DNA of 64,000 bases from assembly GCF_001399675.1 (NCBI RefSeq), contig NZ_LJCO01000052.1, positions 1 through 64,000 of the forward strand, in the 5' to 3' direction. The position numbers were made by a program, and so were the translations under genes. Origin of the DNA: Paenalicyclobacillus ferrooxydans (GTDB lineage Bacteria > Bacillota > Bacilli > Alicyclobacillales > Alicyclobacillaceae). Within the stretch, counting starts at the first letter, position 1; every line of letters starts with the position of its first letter. Below, piece by piece: positions 1 through 8,426 of the stretch. The notes under the pieces were generated by a model, which was not told the DNA's origin, ran no database searches, and worked only from the letters and a program-made list of their open reading frames with translations.

Positions 1-127
1 ACCGAGGACTGGTTAGCTTAGTCGAACGATATGACGGAATTCGTTCCACAACGTGAACCGCCGTATACCGAACGGTACGTACGGTGGTGTGGGAAGACGG
101 GGGTTAGTCACCCCCTCTTACCCGATT
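1..127 (+). mobile_element. 3' end of a group II intron (class C-like): domains V and VI
   Basis: Positions 57-88 fold into a canonical domain V: a 9-bp lower stem (57-65 with 80-88, including one G-U pair), a two-base CG bulge (78-79), a 4-bp upper stem (66-69 with 74-77) and a four-base loop (70-73). The lower stem carries a CGC triad at 59-61, the form known for class C introns (others have AGC). Domain VI follows at 91-123: G91-G93 with C121-C123, A94-G96 with C117-T119, an apical GGGGG/CCCCC stem (99-103 with 111-115), and a bulged A120 as candidate branch point. The 3' splice site is expected at about 126-127. Any reverse transcriptase gene would lie upstream of the window. Class assignment is inferred from the triad and remembered family sequence. 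Confidence 0.82.
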
Positions 128-144
128 CCCCCCCCTATGATCGT

Positions 145-174
145 CGTGTAAATGATACTCGTGTAAATGATACC
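145..174. repeat. 15-bp tandem repeat, two copies
   Basis: Units at 145-159 and 160-174 differ only at the last base. They lie between the intron end and the 3' end of the cyclomaltodextrinase gene. No function is apparent. Confidence 0.7.
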
Positions 175-252
175 CATGTCAACAAGGGAACCGACGCACT
201 CGTGGATACCATCCTGGCCAAAACGCACTCCACGACCACGGTCTCTGTCAAA

Positions 253-1992
253 CTAGCTTCGCCAGACGACGACCGTCCCAGGAGCCAGCTTGCCTTTAGC
301 GACAGCGTCCTGCTTTGACGAGAACAGCACTTCCCCGACGTCGTCGAGACGCCATCCCGTACGACCGGTATTAAACGCCGCGTGGATAGTCGGTGCGCCT
401 TCCAGCACGCGAACGTATTCAAGCCCCTGCTTGTCGGCACGCAGAACTCGCAGTTCACCTTCGCCGAGCGCAGGCTCGTTCTTTTTCAACGCAGCAAGCA
501 CTTTCATCGCTTCCCTCAAGTCGTGGTTCTGTGCTTCCTCATCCCAGACCATGCCGCGGCGGCAGTCAGGGTCTGCCCCACCTTCCATACCAATTTCGTC
601 CCCGTAGTACACCATCGGAATACCCGGGTAGATAAATTGGAATGCCATCGCCTGCAAGACTCGAGCCACATCTCCTTCGGCGAGCGTCAGCACACGCTCC
701 GTATCATGACTGCCGAGGAGGTTGAACATCGCTTTTGTGGCTTGCGTCGGGTACATGAACAAGCACTCCGTGATGCGCTCTGAAAACTCGCTCGCCGAGA
801 TTTGGCGCCGAATAAAGAAGGCGTGTACCGCTTCGCGGAAGACGTAGTTCATCACGCTGTCAAACTCGTCACCTCGAAGCCAGGGAAGGCTGTTGTGCCA
901 TACTTCCCCGACAATGAGTGCATCTGATTTGGCAGTTTTGACTGTATCCCGGAAGTGTTTCCAGAACACGTGGTCAATTTCGTTTGCTACGTCTAGACGC
1001 CAGCCATCAATATCGAATTCCTTAATCCAGTACTCAGCAACCTGAAGGAGATACGCCTCAACTTCCGGGTGCGCAACATGCAGTTTTGGCATATATTTCA
1101 GCTTCGTTGCGAATGACTCATAATTCACGTTCTCGGTATCAACCTCTTCGCCATCGATAAAGAACCAATTCCAATAAGCCGAGCCTTTGCCATTTTTCAC
1201 GGCATCCTGAAAAGGGGCAAAGTAGAACCCGGAGTGGTTAAAAACGGCATCGAGGACAATCCGAATGCCTCGCTGATGAGCAGACTGAACCAGGTTTCGA
1301 AGGTCTTCCTTCGTACCAAACTGCGGGTCTATCTCCATATAGTCCTGTGTATCGTATTTGTGGTTTGATCCCGCTTTGAAGATCGGCGTCAAGTAAATGA
1401 GGGTTACCCCTTGATCTGCCAGGTAGTCAAGGCGGCTCGTAATGCCCGGCAGGTCACCGCCAAACATGGCAAACGGGGTCGGCTTGCTGTCCCATGGCAC
1501 GCTGTCTTCCGGTGTCAATTCAGGGTTGCCGTTTGCAAATCGCTCAGGAAAAATCTGATAACACACAGCGTGCTCTGCCCATGCCGGCGTTTCAAAGATA
1601 TCTCTTTGACAGAGATAAGCCAGCTGAAAAACACCAGCTGTTCGAGCATCTTCTGAGACACCTGTCTCTCCGTACCACAGAGACTTCGCCTCCTGCGTGT
1701 CTCCATTACCCTCTGCTGAAGACCGGCGTGCCTTCAACAGCACCTGAAAAGCGTACTTCAGGCGGTGCGTTGGAATAGTCACGTCTGCAGAGAAATATTC
1801 CAGATTCGCGGCACTGCCAGCGCGATCCATCGTAAGGTGCTCGGTTGGCATGTCTACGTATCTATCTCCAAAGTGGACGACAACGGCCTCTGCTGTGCCC
1901 CGTTCGACGGCAACCACGACTCTGGCAACGGTATCTGACAACGCATAGGCATAAGGTTCATACGGCTGATGGAACATCCAAACTTGCTTCAT
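253..1992 (-). CDS. Cyclomaltodextrinase / neopullulanase-type alpha-amylase (GH13)
   Basis: A 579-residue cytoplasmic GH13 enzyme predicted to hydrolyse cyclomaltodextrins and maltodextrins. Residues 1-125 look like the N-terminal beta domain of the cyclomaltodextrinase/neopullulanase/maltogenic amylase group. The four GH13 regions are visible: DAVFNH at 248-253, GWRLDVANE with nucleophile D334, GEVWH with acid/base E363, and GSHD with D430. There is no signal peptide, so it should act on imported dextrins. The ATG at 1992 is preceded by GGGAGGAAG; an in-frame extension upstream has no ribosome site. It is the last gene of the malEFG-lacI operon. A LacI-type operator lies 27 bases upstream of the start, which may give it separate control. 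Substrate range within GH13 cannot be fixed from sequence alone. Confidence 0.93.
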   Translation of the reverse strand: MKQVWMFHQPYEPYAYALSDTVARVVVAVERGTAEAVVVHFGDRYVDMPTEHLTMDRAGSAANLEYFSADVTIPTHRLKYAFQVLLKARRSSAEGNGDTQEAKSLWYGETGVSEDARTAGVFQLAYLCQRDIFETPAWAEHAVCYQIFPERFANGNPELTPEDSVPWDSKPTPFAMFGGDLPGITSRLDYLADQGVTLIYLTPIFKAGSNHKYDTQDYMEIDPQFGTKEDLRNLVQSAHQRGIRIVLDAVFNHSGFYFAPFQDAVKNGKGSAYWNWFFIDGEEVDTENVNYESFATKLKYMPKLHVAHPEVEAYLLQVAEYWIKEFDIDGWRLDVANEIDHVFWKHFRDTVKTAKSDALIVGEVWHNSLPWLRGDEFDSVMNYVFREAVHAFFIRRQISASEFSERITECLFMYPTQATKAMFNLLGSHDTERVLTLAEGDVARVLQAMAFQFIYPGIPMVYYGDEIGMEGGADPDCRRGMVWDEEAQNHDLREAMKVLAALKKNEPALGEGELRVLRADKQGLEYVRVLEGAPTIHAAFNTGRTGWRLDDVGEVLFSSKQDAVAKGKLAPGTVVVWRS

Positions 1993-2018
1993 ATGTGTCT
2001 TCCTCCCAATGGTTGAAC

Positions 2019-2033
2019 TCGAAAGCGTTTCTA
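2019..2033 (-). promoter_or_regulatory. Candidate LacI-family / cre-like operator
   Basis: The sequence GAAAGCGTTTC (2021-2031) has the central CG and inverted GAAA/TTTC arms typical of LacI/CcpA-type operators. It lies between the lacI terminator and the cyclomaltodextrinase start. Which repressor uses it, the local MalR-like protein or CcpA, is not known. Confidence 0.5.
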
Positions 2034-2058
2034 TTCCGTCTCTTCGTGTGAGACAAAA

Positions 2059-2086
2059 CAGGGTGCGGCCATGTATCCGCACCCTG
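2059..2086 (-). terminator. Intrinsic terminator after lacI/malR
   Basis: Arms CAGGGTGCGG (2059-2068) and CCGCACCCTG (2077-2086) form a perfect 10-bp stem with an 8-base loop. On the minus strand it is followed by TTTT. It separates the regulator from the cyclomaltodextrinase gene, so some transcription probably reads through or restarts. Confidence 0.75.
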
Positions 2087-2126
2087 CGTATCCATACTTC
2101 TTGGATGCTCCTTGTGCCGAAGCATT

Positions 2127-3158
2127 CTAAACAGACAAGACGTTCGTCGGAAACTTCTTCGCTCCGCACGAGTTCCGGACTACCAATTCGGTCGGTACGA
2201 GACGTTCTGTTGGCAAAGATGCGGGTTTTTGAATCCGCTCCACCAACAGCTCACAAGCGGCAACGCCTAAGTCATGCATATTGACCCGTACACTCGTCAG
2301 CGCAGGATTGGCCAGTTCAGCCAACCGGATATCATTGAACCCGACGATGGCCATGTCATCCGGCAACTGATAACCCAGTTCTCCGGCTGCACGCATCGCA
2401 CCAAACGCCAACACATCATCAGAGGCGAGCACCGCTGTCGGACGCGCCGAGGCGGCAAGCAGTCGCATCATACCGAGATATCCGCCGTGTTCAACCAGGT
2501 AGCTGAAGACCTCGAGTCGTTCATCAGGTTCCATTCCATGGTCAAGCAGGGCTTGTCTGTATCCCTTCAGTCGGTCGGCCGTTACGACGTAAGCAGTATC
2601 CCCCCCGAGAAACCCAATCTTTCGGTGCCCGATGCGGATAAGGTGATTCGTTGCCTCGTAGGCCGCTTTCACATTGTCGTTATTGACGCATGAGATAGGC
2701 TGATCCGCTGGGGGACGACCCAGCAAGACCGCCGGGAACCGCTGATCGATGACGGTCTGAATCGCAGGGTCCTTGGTACGGCTTCGAAGCAGCAGAATCC
2801 CGTCAACGCGCCGTCCGCGAATCATGCGATCCAAAACCTTCATCTCATCACTCGCTGAAGTGGACAGCACGATGTCATATCCCTGACTGCGTGCGACTTC
2901 GGCCACCCCGCTCATCATCTCGCTAAAGAACGGGTTTTGGAAAAACTCCGTTCCTGGCGGAATCAAAACACCGATGGCCCCGGCCACATTGGTTACCAGA
3001 CTGCGTGCGAAGGCGTTCGGATGGTAGTCTAACTGATTCAGCACCTGGCGCACGCGTTCTTTTGTCTCTTGCGAAATACGTGGTGAGTCCGCCAGTACGC
3101 GTGATACCGTCGACGGAGACACACCAGCCTGCGCCGCCACGTCCTTGATAGTCGCCAT
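2127..3158 (-). CDS. LacI-family transcriptional regulator (MalR-like)
   Basis: A 343-residue LacI/GalR repressor. Residues 1-50 are the helix-turn-helix and hinge region (ATIKDVAAQAGVSPSTVSRV), followed by a periplasmic-binding-protein-like sensor domain to the C-terminus. The ATG at 3158 has a strong GGAGGGGGA site; a start five codons upstream lacks one. It lies directly behind malG and ahead of the cyclomaltodextrinase gene, so it is probably the local maltodextrin repressor and controls its own operon. The best operator candidate is the 14-bp palindrome at the malE promoter. The effector is inferred from context. Confidence 0.9.
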   Translation of the reverse strand: MATIKDVAAQAGVSPSTVSRVLADSPRISQETKERVRQVLNQLDYHPNAFARSLVTNVAGAIGVLIPPGTEFFQNPFFSEMMSGVAEVARSQGYDIVLSTSASDEMKVLDRMIRGRRVDGILLLRSRTKDPAIQTVIDQRFPAVLLGRPPADQPISCVNNDNVKAAYEATNHLIRIGHRKIGFLGGDTAYVVTADRLKGYRQALLDHGMEPDERLEVFSYLVEHGGYLGMMRLLAASARPTAVLASDDVLAFGAMRAAGELGYQLPDDMAIVGFNDIRLAELANPALTSVRVNMHDLGVAACELLVERIQKPASLPTERLVPTELVVRNSCGAKKFPTNVLSV

Positions 3159-3197
3159 GTTCCCCCTCCTCAACAGCCTTCGTATTGCAGAACCACA

Positions 3198-4091
3198 TCA
3201 GCCTTTCACAGAACCCGCTACCAACCCGGAGGCAATGTACCTCTGCAGCAGTCCAAAGATGACCGTCAGCGGAATTGCGGACAACAGAGCCGCTGCGGCG
3301 AACTCGCCCCAGTTTTTTGCAAACTGTCCGCTGATCATACCGTACATACCAACACCAAGTGTATAGTTTTGCGGGGATTGCAAAATCGTTCCAGCGAGAA
3401 TGTACTCGCTGAAGGCACCCATCAACGTGAACAGGAAGATGACCACAAGCATCGGAACGGCGAGCGGCAAGAGAATCTGTACGAATCGTTGCCATGAGTT
3501 TGCACCGTCGATGATTGCGGCTTCGTCCAGGTCTTTCGGGATAGAGTCAAAGTACCCTTTCAGAAGCCAGACGTTATACGCACTTCCGCCGAGCATAACC
3601 AAGATGTACGCCCACAGGTTGTCAATCATGTTCAGCTTTGCAAGTGCAGCGTAGATGGCTGCAATCGCCAGGAAATTCGGGAACATCTGCAGGATGAGCA
3701 AGCTCATCAACCCGTACTTGCGGCCCCAGAACCGCAGTCGAGAGAATGCGAAAGCCGCGGTCGCTGTCAAGAGAACTTGGCCGATACCGACCGTGAGTCC
3801 GACAATCAGACTGTTTCGAACCCATGTCATAAACCCGCTTGACTGAAACAGCGTAGCGTAGTTTGACAGCGACGGGTGCGCCGGGAAGAAGGACACCGAG
3901 AAGTAAGAGTTGGACGGGTTGAATGACGCCTCAATGACGAACCAAATCGGGATCAAGGTTAACACGATAATGATCCAGATGGCGAGGCGGGAAATCCATA
4001 AGACTGCCCGTTCTCCTGGAGCCATCACCTTTTTGGTCTCGACGTTTAAGAGCTCCTGTAACTTTGCATCCGCAACAGATTGGCTGCTCAT
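3198..4091 (-). CDS. malG: Maltodextrin ABC transporter permease, MalG type
   Basis: A 297-residue inner-membrane permease of the carbohydrate ABC family. A cytoplasmic N-terminus of about 30 residues is followed by about six membrane segments. The EAA loop that docks the ATPase is visible at about residues 186-212 (DLDEAAIIDGANSWQRF). The start is 3 bases past the malF stop, and its GGAGG site lies inside the end of malF, so translation is probably coupled. No ATPase gene occurs in the operon; an MsmX-type shared ATPase elsewhere is the usual solution in Bacillales (inference). Confidence 0.92.
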   Translation of the reverse strand: MSSQSVADAKLQELLNVETKKVMAPGERAVLWISRLAIWIIIVLTLIPIWFVIEASFNPSNSYFSVSFFPAHPSLSNYATLFQSSGFMTWVRNSLIVGLTVGIGQVLLTATAAFAFSRLRFWGRKYGLMSLLILQMFPNFLAIAAIYAALAKLNMIDNLWAYILVMLGGSAYNVWLLKGYFDSIPKDLDEAAIIDGANSWQRFVQILLPLAVPMLVVIFLFTLMGAFSEYILAGTILQSPQNYTLGVGMYGMISGQFAKNWGEFAAAALLSAIPLTVIFGLLQRYIASGLVAGSVKG

Positions 4092-4094
4092 GAC

Positions 4095-5054
4095 TTAGTC
4101 CACCTCCTCGAATGCCTTCGTGTACTTCATTTGCAGGAAGCTGAGGACAGCTACAATCACGAACAGAATAATTGAGATGGCCGAGGCCAAGTCATAGCGG
4201 TTGAACTGCAAGGTCATTTTGTATGCAGCAGACGCAAGGATGTCCGTATGACCCACAAACTGGTTCGTAGAGCGTGCCGGTCCGCCGCCCGTCAACAGGT
4301 ACACAGCGTTAAAGTTATTGAAGTTAAAAGCAAATGACGGGATCAAGAGCGGAAGTGTAATCTTCCAGATGGCCGGCACTGTCACGTACCGAAACTGCTT
4401 CCACCAGCTCGCACCGTCTATGGCGCTCGCCTCGTACAACTCGCCTGGAACTGCTTGAAGTGCGCCAAGTGACACGGTCATCATGTACGGGAAGCCGGCC
4501 CACAAGCTGACAATAAAGATGGCAACCTTCGACCACACAGGACTCGTTAACCACGGCACCCTCGGCAAACCAATTGTATGGAGCAAACCGTTAATCTGAC
4601 CGTAAGAGTCGTTGAGCAACCCTTGCCAGGCCAGCATGGTGATGAGTGCAGGGATAGCCCAGGGGACGATGAGGATGGCGCGGTACACCGCTGCTTCCTT
4701 CATATGCTTGTTGTTCAGGAGGATGGCCAGGAACAGTCCCACAAAGTAGTTCAAAAGCGTCGTAATCACCGCAAATTCGACGGTCCACAACAACGTCGGA
4801 AAAAACACCGTTGACATCGGGTTGGATGGATTCAATAACTCAGCAAAGTTCTTGAACCCGACAAAGTTATAGTTCTGAAAGTGCATTTGATTAAAGTTCG
4901 TAAACCCGATGTAAATCGTGTACAAAATCGGCAACAGACTCAAAATGGAAATTGTAATGAGCGCAGGAGACAGATATCCGTACGCAACCCACTGGACTTT
5001 CCGTTTCTTGCGTGGTTGCGGAACTCCTGGTGCGACTGTCGACGCCACGGTCAT
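4095..5054 (-). CDS. malF: Maltodextrin ABC transporter permease, MalF type
   Basis: A 319-residue permease with about six membrane segments and an EAA loop at about residues 205-228 (ELYEASAIDGASWWKQF). It pairs with the following MalG to form the membrane channel for the MalE-bound sugar. It lacks the long periplasmic P2 loop of enterobacterial MalF, as is normal in Gram-positives. The ATG at 5054 follows GGAGGTGC; a start 19 codons upstream would lie within the upstream hairpin and has no good site. It is separated from malE by 79 bases that contain a hairpin, which should lower permease output relative to the binding protein. Confidence 0.92.
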   Translation of the reverse strand: MTVASTVAPGVPQPRKKRKVQWVAYGYLSPALITISILSLLPILYTIYIGFTNFNQMHFQNYNFVGFKNFAELLNPSNPMSTVFFPTLLWTVEFAVITTLLNYFVGLFLAILLNNKHMKEAAVYRAILIVPWAIPALITMLAWQGLLNDSYGQINGLLHTIGLPRVPWLTSPVWSKVAIFIVSLWAGFPYMMTVSLGALQAVPGELYEASAIDGASWWKQFRYVTVPAIWKITLPLLIPSFAFNFNNFNAVYLLTGGGPARSTNQFVGHTDILASAAYKMTLQFNRYDLASAISIILFVIVAVLSFLQMKYTKAFEEVD

Positions 5055-5079
5055 GCACCTCCAATGCGGTAAAAATAAA

Positions 5080-5109
5080 GGGGCTGGTGCCACCTTTAAG
5101 CCCAGCCCC
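5080..5109 (-). terminator. malE-malF intercistronic hairpin (attenuator or mRNA 3' end stabiliser)
   Basis: GGGGCTGG (5080-5087) pairs with CCAGCCCC (5102-5109). On the minus strand it is followed by a T-rich run (TTTATTTTT). Such elements after binding-protein genes commonly make the lipoprotein more abundant than its permeases. Confidence 0.7.
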
Positions 5110-5133
5110 ATCGAATCTCACATCCAAAGCGGA

Positions 5134-6405
5134 TTAGGATCCTTGGACCTGAATGCCCTTCTGGATGTTCTTCACAAAGTCTGCAGCACCCTGTGCAGGT
5201 GTGGTTTTGCCGTTAATGATGTTGCCAATGACGCTCATTGCACCCCAGACGGCTTGCATTTGCGGGATGTTCGGCATTGGAACAGCGACCTTGGATTGGT
5301 CAGCGAACGCTTTGAAGTTCGGTGCGTTCTGAATCGTCGAGGACTGTTGTAAGCTCGTCAAAGCCGGAACAGCCTGCGAGTCGTTAAAGTAGTCCAACTG
5401 TGCTTTCGAGCCGGTCAAAGCTTGAAGCAAGCTGAAGTCGGCCGGAAGGGTCTTGCTCTTTGCACTTGCAAAACCTGTCTTCACACCGAGGAAAGGCGTA
5501 GCTGCTTGACCGTTCGGCAGTGTTGGCCATGGGGTGATACCAAAATCGATACCGGCTTTCTGGATGTCTGGAATGTCCCAGGTACCGCTGACGTACATGC
5601 CGAGCTTGCCAGCCACAAACTTGGCCTTCGCAATTGCACCGTTCGTGCTCGGAGTCATCCAGTGGTATTTGGAATCCATCTGGTACATGAGTGTGTATGC
5701 TTGAATGGCGCCGCTGTTGCCAAGACCGATATCGTTCGGATTCAGCGTACCATTGTTGTTCTTGAATACGTAGCCGCCGTAACCGCCGATGATAGCGTAG
5801 TCATCGTACAAGTTCGCTTGATCGTACATAAACCCTGCCTTGTTGGCGTCAGCAACAAACTGAGTCCAGTTGGTCGGCGGAGTCGGAACCAATTTCTTGT
5901 TATAGAAGATAGCTGTCGTTTCTGCGTCCATCGGGTAGGAGTAAATTTTACCGCCTACGGTGACTGCATCCACGATAGACTGACTGTAATCGGATGGGTT
6001 GATGTCTTGACTCGGAACTGGAGCAATCAAGCCTTCTTGAACAAAGAGGCCATTGTTATCGTGTGGCATCCCAACGACTACATCTGGTCCTTTGCCGGTA
6101 CGCGCTGCAGTTGCATAGAATTGGAAGCCGTTCGGGTTCGTGCTCTGGTCAACTACGTTGACGGTGTCCCCATGCTGTTGTGCCCACTGGTTCGCCAACT
6201 TCTTAATGTCTGCGAGCTGCGGACCCCCATCCCAAGACCATACAGTGATTGTCTGGCCCTTCGGAAGTGTCGTTTGGGAAGATGCACTGTTTGTAGAGCC
6301 GCCGTTTGACGTACCATTGCTGGAAGATGTACCGCAGCCTGCTACGAGTCCGCCGAGCATACCGACCGTCAAAACGCTTGACGCAGCCAATTGCCACTTC
6401 TTCAT
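5134..6405 (-). CDS. malE: Maltose/maltodextrin-binding lipoprotein (ABC transporter substrate-binding)
   Basis: A 423-residue extracellular sugar-binding protein. A lipoprotein signal peptide ends in LVAGC with C24 as the lipidation site, followed by a Ser/Asn/Gly/Thr-rich tether and a bacterial type 1 binding-protein fold. The ATG at 6405 is preceded by AAGGGGG; a longer in-frame extension would hide the signal peptide. It is the first gene of the operon, behind a sigma-A promoter with a LacI-type operator. Maltodextrin specificity is inferred from the linked cyclomaltodextrinase and LacI-family gene rather than from binding-site residues. Confidence 0.92.
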   Translation of the reverse strand: MKKWQLAASSVLTVGMLGGLVAGCGTSSSNGTSNGGSTNSASSQTTLPKGQTITVWSWDGGPQLADIKKLANQWAQQHGDTVNVVDQSTNPNGFQFYATAARTGKGPDVVVGMPHDNNGLFVQEGLIAPVPSQDINPSDYSQSIVDAVTVGGKIYSYPMDAETTAIFYNKKLVPTPPTNWTQFVADANKAGFMYDQANLYDDYAIIGGYGGYVFKNNNGTLNPNDIGLGNSGAIQAYTLMYQMDSKYHWMTPSTNGAIAKAKFVAGKLGMYVSGTWDIPDIQKAGIDFGITPWPTLPNGQAATPFLGVKTGFASAKSKTLPADFSLLQALTGSKAQLDYFNDSQAVPALTSLQQSSTIQNAPNFKAFADQSKVAVPMPNIPQMQAVWGAMSVIGNIINGKTTPAQGAADFVKNIQKGIQVQGS

Positions 6406-6528
6406 ACATTTTGCCCCCTTAGGCTTTGAGTGTCGGGCTGTGCTGAATTCGTTTTCAGCAAGACCCACGTCGTTTACCAAAATCCTTGACCGAGTCTGTT
6501 TGGAATCTCTTAAGGCTCGTCAACTTTG

Positions 6529-6579
6529 TGCAAACGTTTGTATGGATGCATTATAAGCCCATGCCTGCAACAAGATCAA
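6529..6579 (-). promoter_or_regulatory. malE promoter with LacI-type operator
   Basis: On the minus strand a -35 TTGATC (6574-6579), an 18-base spacer and a perfect -10 TATAAT (6550-6555) are followed by TACAAACGTTTGCA (6529-6542). That near-perfect palindrome centred on CG would cover the transcription start. The arrangement is typical of LacI-family repression; CcpA binding is also possible. Confidence 0.8.
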
Positions 6580-6689
6580 TTACTTTTCATGAATCCGCTC
6601 TCAAAGTTGTCATAACCGTTTCCTTGCGCGTCCCTAATCTGTGTGGCGAGGCACTTTCGATGTTTATATTTTTGCTTTAATGGCAGTAA

Positions 6690-6703
6690 TGTAAGCGTTA
6701 CCT
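6690..6703. promoter_or_regulatory. Second cre/LacI-like site upstream of malE
   Basis: TGTAAGCGTTACCT matches most positions of the cre/LacI operator pattern and contains the inverted repeat GTAA-GC-GTTAC. It lies about 110 bases upstream of the malE -35 and could be an auxiliary operator or act on the divergent iadA side. Confidence 0.4.
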
Positions 6704-7035
6704 TGAGTTGGACCAAATGACGGTCATCCGCTGAAGATCGGCAGGCTTTGCTGATTTCGGAAGAGTTGCTGCAAAACGTCTACTATCTAGTAATTCGTTT
6801 GCACACTTTCTACGATTTTTGTGCAAGAACCGCATGAATTATGCAACAGACTGACAGGAATCAGATATGCAATTCAAGAGTTGGCACGTCCATAGCAATC
6901 TCGACATGAAACCAGATACCGCGTTCCTGAATCCTTTCGCCAATTCTTGGGAAGACTGACTAGAGCGAAAGACCCGTTCGGCGGCGCGGCTCCCCTGCTG
7001 ACTGATGGGAGTTTTGTTATGGAGGGTTTACTTTC
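6704..7035 (+). other. Leader/intergenic region upstream of iadA
   Basis: This stretch between the mal control region and iadA has no convincing gene. Just before the iadA ribosome site, CTCCC (6990-6994) can pair with GGGAG (7007-7011), followed directly by TTTTGTT, a small terminator-like hairpin in the leader. I could not match it to a known riboswitch or T-box. Confidence 0.4.
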
Positions 7036-8376
7036 ATGGATACTTATCTCACGCTGATTCGACAAGCCACAGTGTACGCACCAAAACCGCTGGGTAAAAA
7101 AGATGTATTGATTGCCGGACGGCAAATCATCGCAGTCGGTGACGACTTGTCGCTTCACGGTAACCTGCCCCCGATTGAGACGATTGATGCAAACGGCTTG
7201 CTGTTATTCCCCGGCCTCATCGACCAGCACGTCCATATGGCGGGCGGCGGCGGAGAGGGCGGGTTTCACTACCGAACTCCAGTTATCTCCCTTTCCCACA
7301 TCACCACAGCAGGCGTGACATCCCTTGTCGGTGTGCTCGGCACAGACGGCGTGACCAGGACGACGCGCGAACTGCTCGCAACGGCAAATGCACTCGACTT
7401 CGAGGGTGTAACAACCTACATTTACTCCGGTGCTTATCAAGTCCCCACGCGCACCTTGACCGGTATGCCCCGCAGTGACATCGTGCTGATTGACAAGGTG
7501 ATTGGCATTGGTGAAATCGCCATCTCAGACAGTCGTTCGAGCCATCCGAGTGAACAGGACATCGCGGAACTCGCCAGCGAGGCGCGCGTCGGCGGACTGC
7601 TTGGCGGTAAAGCAGGCGTCCTGCACCTGCACGTCGGTGACGACGATACCAAACTGCAGATCTTGTTCGATGTGTTAAAGAAGACCGAACTTCCCCGCTC
7701 GGTATTCGTCCCGACGCATCTCAACCGAAACCCGGACCTGCTCGTGGACGCCGTTCGCTGGGGTCTCGATGGCGGGTTTGTCGATGTCACGTCGGGAATC
7801 CGTCCGGACGATCACGATCATGTCTCGGTCAAACCGTCCAAGGCGATTCGCAAGCTCTTGGATGACGGCGTGCACAAGTCCCTGATTACGATGAGTTCGG
7901 ATAGCAATGGGAGTTCCCCCATCTTCGATGACAACGGGACACTGATTGCGATGGGCATCGGATCGATTGCAACGCTATGGGAGGAAACCCGGGACTTGAT
8001 TGTCGAAGAGGAAGTGCCGGTTGACGTCGCGGTATCTATCCCGACCAAAAACGTCGCACGGGTTTTAAAACTCGGACACAAAGGGACGATTCAGGCAGGC
8101 GCGGATGCGGACTTCTTCCTGACGGATAGTGAGTACCGCATCCAGCATGTGTTCGCCAAAGGTCAGTGGATGGTGGAGGACGGGAAACCGATTGTATTCG
8201 GAACGTTTGAAAACGCGGGCGGTGTGCCTGGAGCTCCGGACAGCAAAGACCACAGCGGAGACAAGAACGCCAAACGGGGTCGCCCCATGATCTCGCCAAG
8301 CGAGGACGACCCAGACGATTTTCCAGACCGCGACGAGCGTCAGAAGAAGAGCCGCCGCAAAGACTACTGCTGTTAG
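7036..8376 (+). CDS. iadA: Isoaspartyl dipeptidase (beta-aspartyl peptidase, amidohydrolase family)
   Basis: A 446-residue cytoplasmic metallopeptidase that cleaves isoaspartyl dipeptides from damaged proteins. Matches to IadA run through residues 1-390: metal ligands H65 and H67 in GLIDQHVH, the GGGGEGG loop, PTHLNRN, SSDSNGS and a C-terminal GADADFF segment. Where E. coli IadA has its carbamylated lysine (K162 in KCAISD), this protein has E160 (EIAISD), a Lys-to-Glu change I recall from Firmicutes homologues. Residues about 390-446 form an extra charged tail ending in two cysteines. The ATG follows GGAGGG at 9 bases. It is a single gene, convergent with the next. Confidence 0.92.
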   Translation: MDTYLTLIRQATVYAPKPLGKKDVLIAGRQIIAVGDDLSLHGNLPPIETIDANGLLLFPGLIDQHVHMAGGGGEGGFHYRTPVISLSHITTAGVTSLVGVLGTDGVTRTTRELLATANALDFEGVTTYIYSGAYQVPTRTLTGMPRSDIVLIDKVIGIGEIAISDSRSSHPSEQDIAELASEARVGGLLGGKAGVLHLHVGDDDTKLQILFDVLKKTELPRSVFVPTHLNRNPDLLVDAVRWGLDGGFVDVTSGIRPDDHDHVSVKPSKAIRKLLDDGVHKSLITMSSDSNGSSPIFDDNGTLIAMGIGSIATLWEETRDLIVEEEVPVDVAVSIPTKNVARVLKLGHKGTIQAGADADFFLTDSEYRIQHVFAKGQWMVEDGKPIVFGTFENAGGVPGAPDSKDHSGDKNAKRGRPMISPSEDDPDDFPDRDERQKKSRRKDYCC

Positions 8377-8426
8377 GATTTAGCGTGCCCGCGAACCCAG
8401 ATCAGCGGTCCACGTTGTTTCGCATC

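Noticed and set aside
31-318. 95-codon plus-strand frame (starts MTEFVPQREPP)
   Set aside because: It is translated from intron domains V and VI and the tandem repeat, and runs into the antisense of the cyclomaltodextrinase gene; no ribosome site.
5422-6309. 295-codon plus-strand frame inside malE
   Set aside because: It lies fully antisense to the well-supported malE gene, has odd composition and no ribosome site.
6990-7018. T-box or riboswitch upstream of iadA
   Set aside because: A small terminator-like hairpin is present, but no T-box bulge sequence or known aptamer core could be found, so only the hairpin is recorded.
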